A stretch of DNA of 38,695 nucleotides from a virus: positions 1 to 38,695 of the IMG/VR virus record IMGVR_UViG_3300019776_000132, one strand, 5' to 3'. Position 1 is the stretch's first letter, and each line of letters starts with the position of its first letter. Below the pieces are notes generated by a model. The model made no database searches. It was not told the DNA's origin and worked only from the letters and a program-made list of their open reading frames with translations. Of the stretch, positions 5,571-14,900 are shown in pieces. The position numbers were made by a program, and so were the translations under genes.

Positions 5571-8114
5571 TTAGTATCCTCCTTGTCCTTGGATAGTTAC
5601 AGATATAGCCTGCCCGTCCACATGGTCAATACCAGACACGGCAGCGTAGCGTAGAACGTCGATAGGGTCTTTCCATGCCTCCTTCAGCCCTCCGTCACCC
5701 GTGTACTCGGACAGGGCTTGGATGATGTTCTCGCAGTCGCTGCTGACATAAAAGTGCGGTCGGTTGACCGAATCCCTAGGCTTGGTGGTATCCCACGCCA
5801 TTTTGCCTATCAAAGCTTGCAGACCATCGTCGATCTCCAGACCGGGCGCGGGGATGCATACGATGTCTTGGTCGTTCAAATCCTCGATGATTGAGGAAGC
5901 CCCGTCAGAGGCTTGGTACTTGGCTGCACCTAGTCGGGGGTCGATCAGTCTCTCTGCGATCTCCTCCTCACCCTCAAGGTCGTGGATTAGTTCCACATAG
6001 TCTCGGATACCAAACCCTTGGCCTTTCGCCCCCTGTCCCGGAACCCACTTGCCGCCACGCCACTCAGCCCAGTCACCCACATCCACGCCGGGGTATTCAC
6101 GGTAGACCCAAAAGGTTCCGCTTTCATCCACGGCGATCCAGCACATAAACCAGTTTTTGGCTCCTGCTGGGTCGATGATGTGGTAGCGCGTGATATTCTT
6201 AGTTGGAATCTGTTCGGGGCTAACAATGTTAACTTCCTTGTTGAACTTGGGAAATTTGGTGGCATGGGACTTGACTGGAACCCCGTACGCGCGAATTAGG
6301 ATCTCCTCCCTAGGACGACCAATCAGTGTCTCCTTAATTCGCTCGTAACCACCGAAAGGGTTGTCTTGGGAGTGGAAGTAGTGGACGCTCGCATTGCGCT
6401 TTTTACTTCTCTGGACATATGGCACTAGCTCTCCGTTGAGCAATTCAGCCTCGCGGGTCTCAATGCTTCTAGCACCGTCTAGGTACTCTTTGATGACCTC
6501 CGTGTACCCGTCGATAGGAGTGAAGGTTAACAGCATTTTAGCATCCCGTGTGGCTAGGCGGAACCGCAGGGTGTTGATAAGCTCTGGACCACCCAAGAAT
6601 TCGTCTGCCCATACCCCAATGTTATTCCATTGTGGGTTTCTGGAACCAAGCTCTGCGCCCTCTAGGATAGTTGGGTTGTTCTGATACTGCGAGTAGGTCT
6701 TGAAGATGATCTGCGAGCCATTGGGGAGGATTAGCGAGGAATCTGTAAACCCGTTCTTCTTGGTGTAGCTGATGTAAGTCCCAGAGGATGTCTGCTTGGT
6801 ACGCAGTTCCGCAGGCAACCAGTCCCAGACGGCACTCTGCTGCTGACGGATGGACACCTCGGATGTCTGCGCGAAACACATGATCTCGGAGTTGGGGTTT
6901 TCAACTGCCGCCCTCACAACGCAGTAACTACCCCATGACGTTTTGCCCGAGTTGTGCGAAATGACACCTGCCGCAATATAGTTGTTGTAGATTGGAACAT
7001 GGAAGTCCCACACAACATCATCTCGGAGGTAATCGACAGATACGATCTTGACACTATTACCTCCCGTGCTATTATCCCCGCATGTCCCACAACATACAAT
7101 ACCCCGTCGAACTGATCCGCACTTACATCCAAGAAGGAAAGACTCAAGATTGGATAGCGCAAACCCTAGTGTCTTCTGGATACGATTCCAGAATAAACGC
7201 AAAGGCGATTTACAAAGTCTGCCGCAAACATGGGATACAATGCCAGAGAACTGGTCCTCGCGGTGGAGATGAGCATCCAGAGTGGCAAGGTGGTCGCCAC
7301 ACAAACAAGTCTGGGTACATTGAGATTTATTGCCCAGATCACCCAATGGTTGTTGAAAAGAATAATCGGCGTGAAGCAAAGAGCAACGGCAAGTATTACA
7401 GGAAAGAGAAGTACATGCTTGAACATCGCTTGGTGATGGAGGAAAAGCTTGGGCGTTATTTGAAACAAGAAGAGGTTGTTCACCACATTGACGGCAACAA
7501 GCAGAACAACGCACCAGAAAATCTTGGGCTTTTTTCCAGCAACGCAGAACACTTGAGAGAAACGTTGAAGGGTTGCGTACCGAAATGGACTGCGGATGGC
7601 GAGGCCCGGATGAGGGCTGGGAATTCACTAGAACACCGCCGACATCTAGCGATCCTAAGGAACGCCATCCAAAGGGAGTCAGGAGCAAGTGAGCCTTTGA
7701 GCAAAAGAGAGCTTGCCCGTTATCTAAATAAACTCGGTAAATCCCCGAAACAGGCTTGCGAAATGGTTTCTCTGCACGTGCTGCCACCATTTGACGACCG
7801 TCCCACGCATTGACATGGAAGTCAGAATCAATCTCATCGACCCTTTTGTAGCAGTCTGCAACCGGGTCGTATATCTCCTGCTCCGCTCCAAGACAACGGT
7901 TGCCTCCTAAAGCTACAATTTCATTGACTTCTTTAAGTTGCTCCTCGGCCTTTGCCCAGTGCGGAAGTCGGAAGCCAAAGCGGTACGGGTCGCGTTCTGC
8001 GTTGTCTACAGCTTCATGGTAGACCCTGTGAAGCTCAACAAGCTCCTCTGGCTCCATAAGAGCGATCTCGTCGTCCGTAGGCGGCGACAGAATCTGGTGA
8101 GTGCGCCACTTCAT
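5571..8114 (-). CDS. Terminase large subunit interrupted by an intein
   Basis: The 847-residue product is the packaging ATPase-nuclease split by an intein. The N-extein (1-73) ends ...VALGGNR and the C-extein (389-847) starts SGKTSWGS; splicing restores the Walker A loop GGNRSGKT and yields 532 residues, a normal large terminase length. Further motifs are Walker B ending in WADE (D504-E505), the coupling motif LLTFTP (528-533), and the RNase H-like nuclease with HIIDPAG (D648) and LIDPRLG (D725). Without splicing the P-loop is broken, so packaging should depend on splicing. It overlaps the upstream gene by 4 nt, and the next gene starts 3 nt past its stop. The leader ACAAACC has no Shine-Dalgarno. 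Residues 74-388 are described separately as the intein. Confidence 0.93.
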   Translation of the reverse strand: MKWRTHQILSPPTDDEIALMEPEELVELHRVYHEAVDNAERDPYRFGFRLPHWAKAEEQLKEVNEIVALGGNRCLGAEQEIYDPVADCYKRVDEIDSDFHVNAWDGRQMVAARAEKPFRKPVSGIYRVYLDNGQALFCSKAHLLLTPFGWRSLGSLDVGGVLVNSQPSSGPRHPQSISVRNPSTFLSSVLRCWKKAQDFLVRCSACCRQCGEQPLLVSNNAQAFPPSPSDVQACTSLSCNTCRCSLLHADYSFQQPLGDLGNKSQCTQTCLCGDHLATLDAHLHREDQFSGIVSHVCGRLCKSPLRLFWNRIQKTLGFALSNLESFLLGCKCGSVRRGIVCCGTCGDNSTGGNSVKIVSVDYLRDDVVWDFHVPIYNNYIAAGVISHNSGKTSWGSYCVVRAAVENPNSEIMCFAQTSEVSIRQQQSAVWDWLPAELRTKQTSSGTYISYTKKNGFTDSSLILPNGSQIIFKTYSQYQNNPTILEGAELGSRNPQWNNIGVWADEFLGGPELINTLRFRLATRDAKMLLTFTPIDGYTEVIKEYLDGARSIETREAELLNGELVPYVQRSKKRNASVHYFHSQDNPFGGYERIKETLIGRPREEILIRAYGVPVKSHATKFPKFNKEVNIVSPEQIPTKNITRYHIIDPAGAKNWFMCWIAVDESGTFWVYREYPGVDVGDWAEWRGGKWVPGQGAKGQGFGIRDYVELIHDLEGEEEIAERLIDPRLGAAKYQASDGASSIIEDLNDQDIVCIPAPGLEIDDGLQALIGKMAWDTTKPRDSVNRPHFYVSSDCENIIQALSEYTGDGGLKEAWKDPIDVLRYAAVSGIDHVDGQAISVTIQGQGGY
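7048..7075 (+). promoter_or_regulatory. Promoter of the antisense HNH gene, predicted leaderless mRNA
   Basis: TTGACA (7048-7053, consensus) and TATTAT (7070-7075, 5 of 6) are 16 nt apart. The ATG of the HNH gene begins at 7082, 7 nt after the -10, so the expected transcription start coincides with the start codon. There is no ribosome binding site. The promoter lies in DNA that, on the other strand, encodes the residues just before and at intein block F. Confidence 0.6.
7082..7813 (+). CDS. HNH homing endonuclease encoded antisense within the intein
   Basis: This 243-residue protein has an N-terminal helix-turn-helix-like part (about 7-50, ELIRTYIQEGKTQDWIAQTL). It then has an HNH nuclease domain with EHR at 114-116, HHIDGN at 134-139, N147 and H157, matching HNH_3-type homing enzymes. 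It would cut the uninterrupted terminase P-loop site so that repair copies the intein. It is the only convincing protein gene on the plus strand and lies wholly inside the intein DNA. Its C-terminal quarter (about 165-243) is antisense to the block A-B splicing region, so two functional sequences may be encoded there. HNH codon positions 2-3 plus the next position 1 form the terminase codons. No homing motif is encoded in the sense intein frame. Confidence 0.88.
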   Translation: MSHNIQYPVELIRTYIQEGKTQDWIAQTLVSSGYDSRINAKAIYKVCRKHGIQCQRTGPRGGDEHPEWQGGRHTNKSGYIEIYCPDHPMVVEKNNRREAKSNGKYYRKEKYMLEHRLVMEEKLGRYLKQEEVVHHIDGNKQNNAPENLGLFSSNAEHLRETLKGCVPKWTADGEARMRAGNSLEHRRHLAILRNAIQRESGASEPLSKRELARYLNKLGKSPKQACEMVSLHVLPPFDDRPTH

Positions 8115-8443
8115 GGTTTGTATGCGTCAGTTTCCATTAGTATGTCGATTATCCGATACACGCTCCCGCATTCGTCGCATCCAAATGCATCATCCTCTGG
8201 AGGCAGTGAACCTCGGTTGCCATCAACAAAATGAAGCTTGCTGTACTTCTCGCAGTGTCCGCAAAGACCAATATGAGGCTCGATATGCTTCTCCAGCACT
8301 ACATTCCACACCTTGGAGTCAAACTTTTCAGCTAAGTACGATGCGTAAGCCAGAGTGTTACACTGGTGCGCTTTTCCATCATGCTCAACCACATAGTGGT
8401 AGAAGCTCAGTTCATCAAACCTTGATTCTGGTTCCTGTATCAT
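8111..8443 (-). CDS. Small protein with two CxxC knuckles
   Basis: This 110-residue protein lies between small and large terminase subunits, overlapping each by 4 nt. The C-terminal half has LCGHC and GCDEC, two CxxC pairs about 26 residues apart that could bind zinc. The N-terminal half reads as a mixed alpha/beta fold (FYHYVVEHDGKAHQCNTLAY). The position between the terminase genes suggests a packaging accessory role, for example DNA or terminase binding, but no family was recognised. Confidence 0.8.
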   Translation of the reverse strand: MIQEPESRFDELSFYHYVVEHDGKAHQCNTLAYASYLAEKFDSKVWNVVLEKHIEPHIGLCGHCEKYSKLHFVDGNRGSLPPEDDAFGCDECGSVYRIIDILMETDAYKP

Positions 8444-8979
8444 GCGACAATTTCAGCATCGACTGCCTGCGACTTTACCTTGCTAGCAATGCGTGAGCGT
8501 GCCTCTGCGATCATCTTCGCGGCATCATCGATACTCGCACCCTGCCTATGCTCGACCACTGCGGTTGCCATTCCAGACAACTGCATGGACTTGTCCGTGA
8601 GGACACCCACGGTGATGGCAAGTCGGTCGGGTGAGATGTTCTTGAGTTGCTCTGGGTCGTCGCTCAACTGGTCTGCCTTCGCGAACAGGAGGTCGGTGTA
8701 GGTCTCTGCCGCCATCGCGTATTTCTGCGAGAATTCTTTACGCTTCGTCTCCAGAGTGTCGCTATGCCTCCACATGAGCGACCGCACGGTGTCCCTAGCG
8801 AGTCCCGTGATCTCGGAGGTGGACTTGATAGACTTACCCTGCGCGAGGAGCCACAGGGCTTTTGCGGCTGCTTGGGGATTCCACCATTCCACACGCTGCC
8901 TGTTGCCGTGTTCCTCGGCTCGGCGCATGACCTCGGCGAACCATTCGTGATCTGGTTCTGCGGCTAGTTTCTCGCTCAT
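8440..8979 (-). CDS. Terminase small subunit
   Basis: This protein of 179 residues (ATG at 8979) has a helix-turn-helix at about 55-80 (KSIKSTSEITGLARDTVRSL) that would bind the packaging site, followed by helical segments for oligomerisation and a C-terminal tail. It lies upstream of the large subunit in the usual order. An in-frame ATG at 9003 is possible, but 8979 is preferred: it is preceded by AATAAACCAAAACCA, the A/C-rich leader seen across this genome, and it avoids overlapping the end of the 2019-residue gene. The assignment rests on motif, length and position. Confidence 0.82.
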   Translation of the reverse strand: MSEKLAAEPDHEWFAEVMRRAEEHGNRQRVEWWNPQAAAKALWLLAQGKSIKSTSEITGLARDTVRSLMWRHSDTLETKRKEFSQKYAMAAETYTDLLFAKADQLSDDPEQLKNISPDRLAITVGVLTDKSMQLSGMATAVVEHRQGASIDDAAKMIAEARSRIASKVKSQAVDAEIVA

Positions 8980-8989
8980 TGGTTTTGGT

Positions 8990-11900
8990 TTATTGAACTC
9001 CAAGTTTCTTTAGAAACTGTTTTCGCTCGGCATCGGTAATTCCGATTGTCTCTATTTGTACTGGACTGGCACTTCTAAGACTTTGGACAATGGAATCAAA
9101 TCCTCTGGGAAGTACTCCTTCACCTGTTCCAGAATCGCCTTGAGTTGGTCCACCGACAGTGGCTTGCTCTCGTCCTCCAACGAGTCCTGCCCCACGAACC
9201 TCTCCAGAAGTTGCTTCTGAAGCGGCCCCAGATTCTGCAATTCGCTGTTTGACCAAGCTTCCTTCAGATTGTCCGCTAGTAATTTCAGTCTTTCTTCCTT
9301 TTTCATAAGTCATAAATACGACATCTGGGTTGGATTGTCCATCCCATCCTTGCTCTGTCCAGAACATTTTCAGTGCCGCTTCTTTTTGTGCTATTTTTTC
9401 TTCATGATCGGCCTTTTTCTCGCCTTTTTTGCGCTCAATTAGGTATTGGCGATCAAATGGCATCCTTTCGACCTCTTTCCAGCCATATCTCTTGTATAGC
9501 GATGGCAGCAATCCATTGGGTGTTTTAGATGTTGGGACAGCATATGCATCTAGTTTGTTTACCCCAACCTCCAAAGCACGCTGCATGATCAGATTCAGCA
9601 TGCCCGGTATGCCAGTGTTATTCACCACGGAAACAAGCTCATTTCCGTCCTTGCTCTTTTTGACCCCAAACCAAATGTCATTATCACCAAGTTGGTGTAC
9701 TTCCATTTTATCTTCCTTGATCATCTTTTGAAGCTCAGAAAGATTGTATTGAGTGAGCGAGTCGCGTGCTGGGCTTCTGTGAATTGCACCAATTAACTCA
9801 GCCAGCCCCTTGAGTGATGCGCCACTGGTGAACTTTCTCCAATTGCCATTCACGGCTTTTACTGCTTCACGAATGTACGGAACATTTCCAGATATATTTT
9901 GTGCCTCATTGATGGCGTTCTTAATTTGATCTGTCAATGGTTGAAATTTAATGCCTTTGTCCTTTGGCATTCTAGCAAGAAGATAGTCAATTCTACTCAA
10001 TGGTGATGCAGCACGCATCGTGTTGATCATTTCTGGAGTAGAAATTCGGAATGGTACAGGGTTATCAAAATGAGCCAACACCTTACCCGGCATTACAGTT
10101 CCATATGATGGATGTTTTGGAATATTGAAATCATCAGCAGAAAGATCACTTCTTAGTTTCCAATTGCCATTCTCGTCTTTAGTTGCCAATCGATCTACAT
10201 CAATTAGAAGAAGCCCAGTAAGTGCGTTTTTCTCAACTCCATGATATTGTGGGTCTCTTGATTCGGTAAGAATCGTTTCTGGAGATGGTGCGCCCAAATC
10301 TCTTGATCTAACATTGGACAATTCACTCATGATTGCCGCTCTTGTTTCAAAGGCAGCATCATGAATAAACTTGGTAAGTTTTTCGGTCCCAATGTTAGGC
10401 ATGTCTTTTGCCACTGGAACATTTGCTCTAATATGATCAGAAAGGTCGCTAGCAGTTGCCTTTTTCAAAGCACCGCTAATAGCCATATCATTTACTTTTG
10501 ATATGTAAATTTCTGGTGTTTGTGCATTTGATTTGTGTGCTGATTGTGCCATTGTGTGTGGCGCAAACAATGCCCAGTTATGACCAGATTCATCTTGCCA
10601 GATTGAATCGGTCTTCACCATATTCTGCAAAATAGTGTTAATTCCACCACGCTCAGAAGCCCAAACTCCAGTTATATCATCTGGTTTTGCTGGATCAAAG
10701 TTCTGAATAGGATATCCCGGACCACCGCTGACATCCACACCTCGAATTTTTCCACCAGCACCAAGCAAGTCTGCCATACCAACAACAATTGGCTTGTTTT
10801 TGATAAGCTCAAACAACTCATCAGTAATCCGTTCTGGTATGCCCTTTGCGCGAGCAGCTTTATTGGTCGCCACAATTGGGTTTGGATTCCATTGTTTTGC
10901 TTGCTGTGGTTTTTGATCACCCTCTGGCATGAACCTCTGCGATGGTGCAGGGGCTTGCTCTGGCTCCATCCACCCAATGGCATCTGCTGAATACGAGTCC
11001 AGCATCGCCTTGGATGTGATTGGTGTCAGCTTCTCATCCATCTCGTTGAGCGCAAACATCCGCTTGCCGTCTGCCCACAGACCTTGGGCTTCCTGCTTGT
11101 TGGCGACTTGGTTAAGGTTTTCTGGGGAAACCTCTGGCATCTGGCGTTGCTCTGGCATCCGCACTGCACTCACTGCCTCGTAGCTGAATGGCATTGCTGG
11201 ATACTCGTCTGGCGACATTGGAACTGCCTTGCTGACGCGATCTGCACGGTATGTGCGGTAGACATTGTCACGGCTTTTCACCCCATCCTCCAGCAGGATT
11301 GGGTTGAGGACTGCCTGCTCCTTTTGGTTGAGCAGACCAAACATCGTGTTGATGAACTTCTTGCGCTCATCGGCCTCGACCGCACCATACTTCTGCTTAA
11401 AGAATTCAATGCTGTCCACGCCTTGCTTGTGGTAGTCCATCATAGCCTGCGTGTCGCGCAGGATCAAATCCACATTGCCACCATACAGCTTCTTTCCACG
11501 CCTATCCTGTGAGCGTTTCTGGATGTTCTCATGCAGCTTTGTGACTGACATTAGTCCGAATAGCAGGTTGCCGTCCTTGGAGATGGTGACAGCTACTGGA
11601 ACCGTGTCGCGGAGAGTAGCACCCTGCGGCTTGTAAACCACCTTTCCTGCCTTGTTGCGGGTGGTAGCTGGGAAGTTGATCATGACCACGCGATCTCCAG
11701 CACCCTTGCGGATCAGCTTGTTCATCTCGCGGATGATGCGCTTCTGCTCTGGGTTGTAATTGTTCTTGGCGAACATTTCGGTGAGAACATCGTTGGACAA
11801 CCATCCGGGTTGGAATTGCCCTTCGTCGTCCACGTAAGCCTCACCCTTTTCTGGGGCATAATTCTCGCTCCTCTTCCTCTGCAAGACTTCCTTTGCAGTA

Positions 11901-14900
11901 AGCCCCGCAAGCGCACGCGAAAGCTCTGTAGCCCTGTCTAGTGCCACAGGCTTGCCGTCCTTTAGGATCGGCTTGTTGGCATCGTCCACTTGCACCAGAG
12001 GATGCAGAAGCTCGGCATCAATGCCGTCAGCTGGGTTGAGCAGGATCGGCGCACCAGAGTCTGGCTTGTCGCTCATGAGCGGATCAAATTGCCCCGGCAC
12101 AAGCCCTGCACTTCGCCTATTCATGTCGCGGAACATCTTGCTGGTGATCGGGTCTCGCTTGACACCCTCTGCGTCTAGGATGCCGTTTCCAGTCACCCAC
12201 GCACCGTTCTTGTCGATCATGCCACCGCTCTTGAAGTGGAGGTCTTTCAGGACTGGAATGCGAGGCAGGACGGTCTCAAGGATCGACCCCAGCTTGCGCC
12301 TAGCAGCACCACTGGCGGCGACCGCTCCAAGCTCACCAGATTCTGCCATTGCAGCATACTGGTCGGCGTGCTTTTCGATGAAGTATTCCACCGCAATCTT
12401 GTCTAGCGGGTAGATGGCATCCCTCTCGGCGTTGGACATGCCCTCGACACCAAGACGCTTGTAGTAACCATCTCGGAATGCCTCAAAATTCGGGTCCAGC
12501 TTTCCATCCCTAGAACGGAACAAACCACCAACCGTGTTGTTCTTTGTGTCACCTAGAAACAGGGCAGAGATGCCGGGTTCCATGTTGTTCTTGATGACGG
12601 TGTGGTGGAGCGTTTCGTGAGCAACCAGTGCCTTGATCGGGTTGGTTGAATTAACATTGATAACTGCCGTGTTGGTGTTGGGGTCGTACCTGCTAGCACC
12701 AGAGTCCTTAAAGGTGTAGTTGAGTGTTGGGTTGGCGATGGCGTAAGTGGAAATAGCCCTGCGTGTTCCAGCAGGAATTGCCTCAAACAATGCCTTCTGG
12801 CGCGGGTCAATAAGATCACGCCTAAAGTTAATCTCATCACCAATGGAAAGCTCACGCATGCGTTTCTTGGTTCCCATGAATGCACCACCACCAGCAGCAA
12901 ACGAACCACCAATAAAGAATGACTCCGAACCTGCTTGATACAAGGTCTCTGGACGCATGTCAGCACCGTCAGATAGGTACTCAAACATCAAGTCCGTAGG
13001 TGCGGCTGCGGCAATACCACGACCAGCCCTGCGGATTGTGTCAGATGTGACACCACCTAGGTCTAGCATGTTGAATGTATGTGCAAATCCACGACTCAAG
13101 GAACCGGGTGCGGTGTGTCTCGCCACACGCTTCCAGAATGGCATCTGAGCTCGAACATTCTCCATCTCTTTTCCTACATAACGGAATAGCTTCCCGTAGT
13201 TGGACAGAACCTTGCCAGTCTTGAGTGCTGCCGCCCCAGCTCCTAGTGCGCCAATGATTGGGTTTCCAGCCAAACCTACTACCCCGGCTGCGCCTACGGC
13301 AGCTGTGTACATTTGATCCAAACCACGCTCTTGCAGGAAGTTTGTGACTGCCGTGTCAGTCTTTGAAATTGTATCACCAACACGCTCCAAGGTTGCGCCA
13401 ACTGCCTTTGCTGGCATGGAACGCATCTGCCTTCCAAGCTCCATCGTTTGCAGAACCTTCTGTGAGTACGCCTCTGGAATGCGAGTGGCTAGGCTATTAC
13501 GCTTTGCGACAAGACTTTCCAATTCCGCAGTTATGGTTGGAAGTGTTGTCCTAATTTGGTTGGCACTATCAGAAATTCTGCTGGCAACTTGAGATGCTTG
13601 GTTAGCCCTAGCAACCAACTCTGGGCTTGCTCCTGCGCGTGTGGAAATGTCCAAAGCTAGACGATTCGCAACACTCACGGTTGCGGCTTCTTTTTTCAAA
13701 ACAGCATTAGCTGCCTCGATAGCTGTTTGCGCTTCAGCAATTGCCAAATCTTTAGCGGCAATACTCGCCATTCTTTTTTGTGCGGTAATTGCCACCCTGT
13801 TTGCAAGTGGTGCTGTTCTAGCAGCCTTTACTGCAATGGACGCTGGGATAGCATTAGTTGGGTCTAGTGCTATTTGTGAAAATGCGCTTGTTTGACCATA
13901 TTGCTTGTCAAACTCCTCTTTACCAATCCTGCTTTTTGCAGATTCAGCTTCAGCTACAGCATTGTCCATTCCAAGAACAACTTCTGCTATTTCACCCGTA
14001 CTTAAATTGACGATGTTTTGTTGGGTTTGCCATTGGCGTTGACGAGCAGCATACAATGCTTGCTCTGCCTCGTCTTCCATTCCATCAGGAAGAACATCAT
14101 AAAGCTTTTTACCGATCCAAGCCGAGCCGATATCTGCGATTCCAGCCCACCCCGCAAGGTTTTCTACAGCACCCTCAACGAGACCAAGACCGCTTGCGGT
14201 CATTTTGTCTCTCAATTCTTGAGGTCTGAGATCAGTTCTTCCAAGTGCGCTATCCCATGTTTGGGAGTTGTACCAAAACGATTGGGCTTCTTGGCCTATT
14301 CTTGTTGCACCTCCTAACGCAGCATCAACAACAAACTTACCCGTGTTGCTGGCGATTTCTCCAAAGGTTGCGTTTGGTCTTATGACTTCATCATCCCAAA
14401 GAATCTGAAATGCTTTTAGATTCTCTTCTTTTCCAATGTCAGCAATTGGAGTAAGATACGCCTGACCCTTTTCGTTGATCGTCCCATCCTCGTTGAATAC
14501 TCCAGACTGCTGGAGGTTGTAAAACAACTGACCCCTTTCGGTTGGATTCCCATCTTGATCTACCAACCCTAATGCACGCACGCTGTTTGCGTTTAGCGGT
14601 TTAGAGAAAACTTCCAATGGTGATTTTGCGATTTCGCCAGCATCGTTTCGTAGCGAATCAACATCCGCTCCGATTACATCAGTAACGGCTTGCTCGTATG
14701 GCGTGATTGACACCATATCCCTGCTGAATTGCGCTTCGGCTTGGTTGCGAAAATTTGACAGAACTTGAGGCTGCTCCTGCGGAATAACCATGCTATCCCT
14801 TGCTGGCATCTCGGTGAGACTACCAACTTCTGGGGCTGGTTGAGGTTCGTGAACATACTGCTCCAGTGGACTCAGATTGCGAGCGACTGGTGCTTGAACT

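Larger units (their letters stand above)
6951..7895 (-). mobile_element. Intein in the terminase Walker A loop, with antisense endonuclease gene
   Basis: This covers residues 74-388 of the terminase reading frame (315 residues). Block A is C74 LGAEQEIYDP. Block B is FCSKAHLLLTPFGW with H142; the usual T-x-x-H is S139-K-A-H142. Block F is VWDFHVPIYNNYIAAG, and block G ends H387-N388 before Ser389 as the +1 nucleophile. These are the features of a class 1 intein with Cys at 1 and Ser at +1. Between block B and block F (about 165-353) the sequence is rich in Cys, Ser and Leu with no LAGLIDADG or HNH motif. It is the antisense translation of an HNH gene on the plus strand (7082-7813). So the splicing domain (about 125 residues) is interrupted by some 190 residues of passenger sequence. 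Confidence 0.92.

Noticed and set aside
6951-7895. Group I intron or free insertion in the terminase gene
   Set aside because: The reading frame stays open through the insert and has intein blocks at both ends with Cys and Asn-Ser junctions; no intron core was seen.
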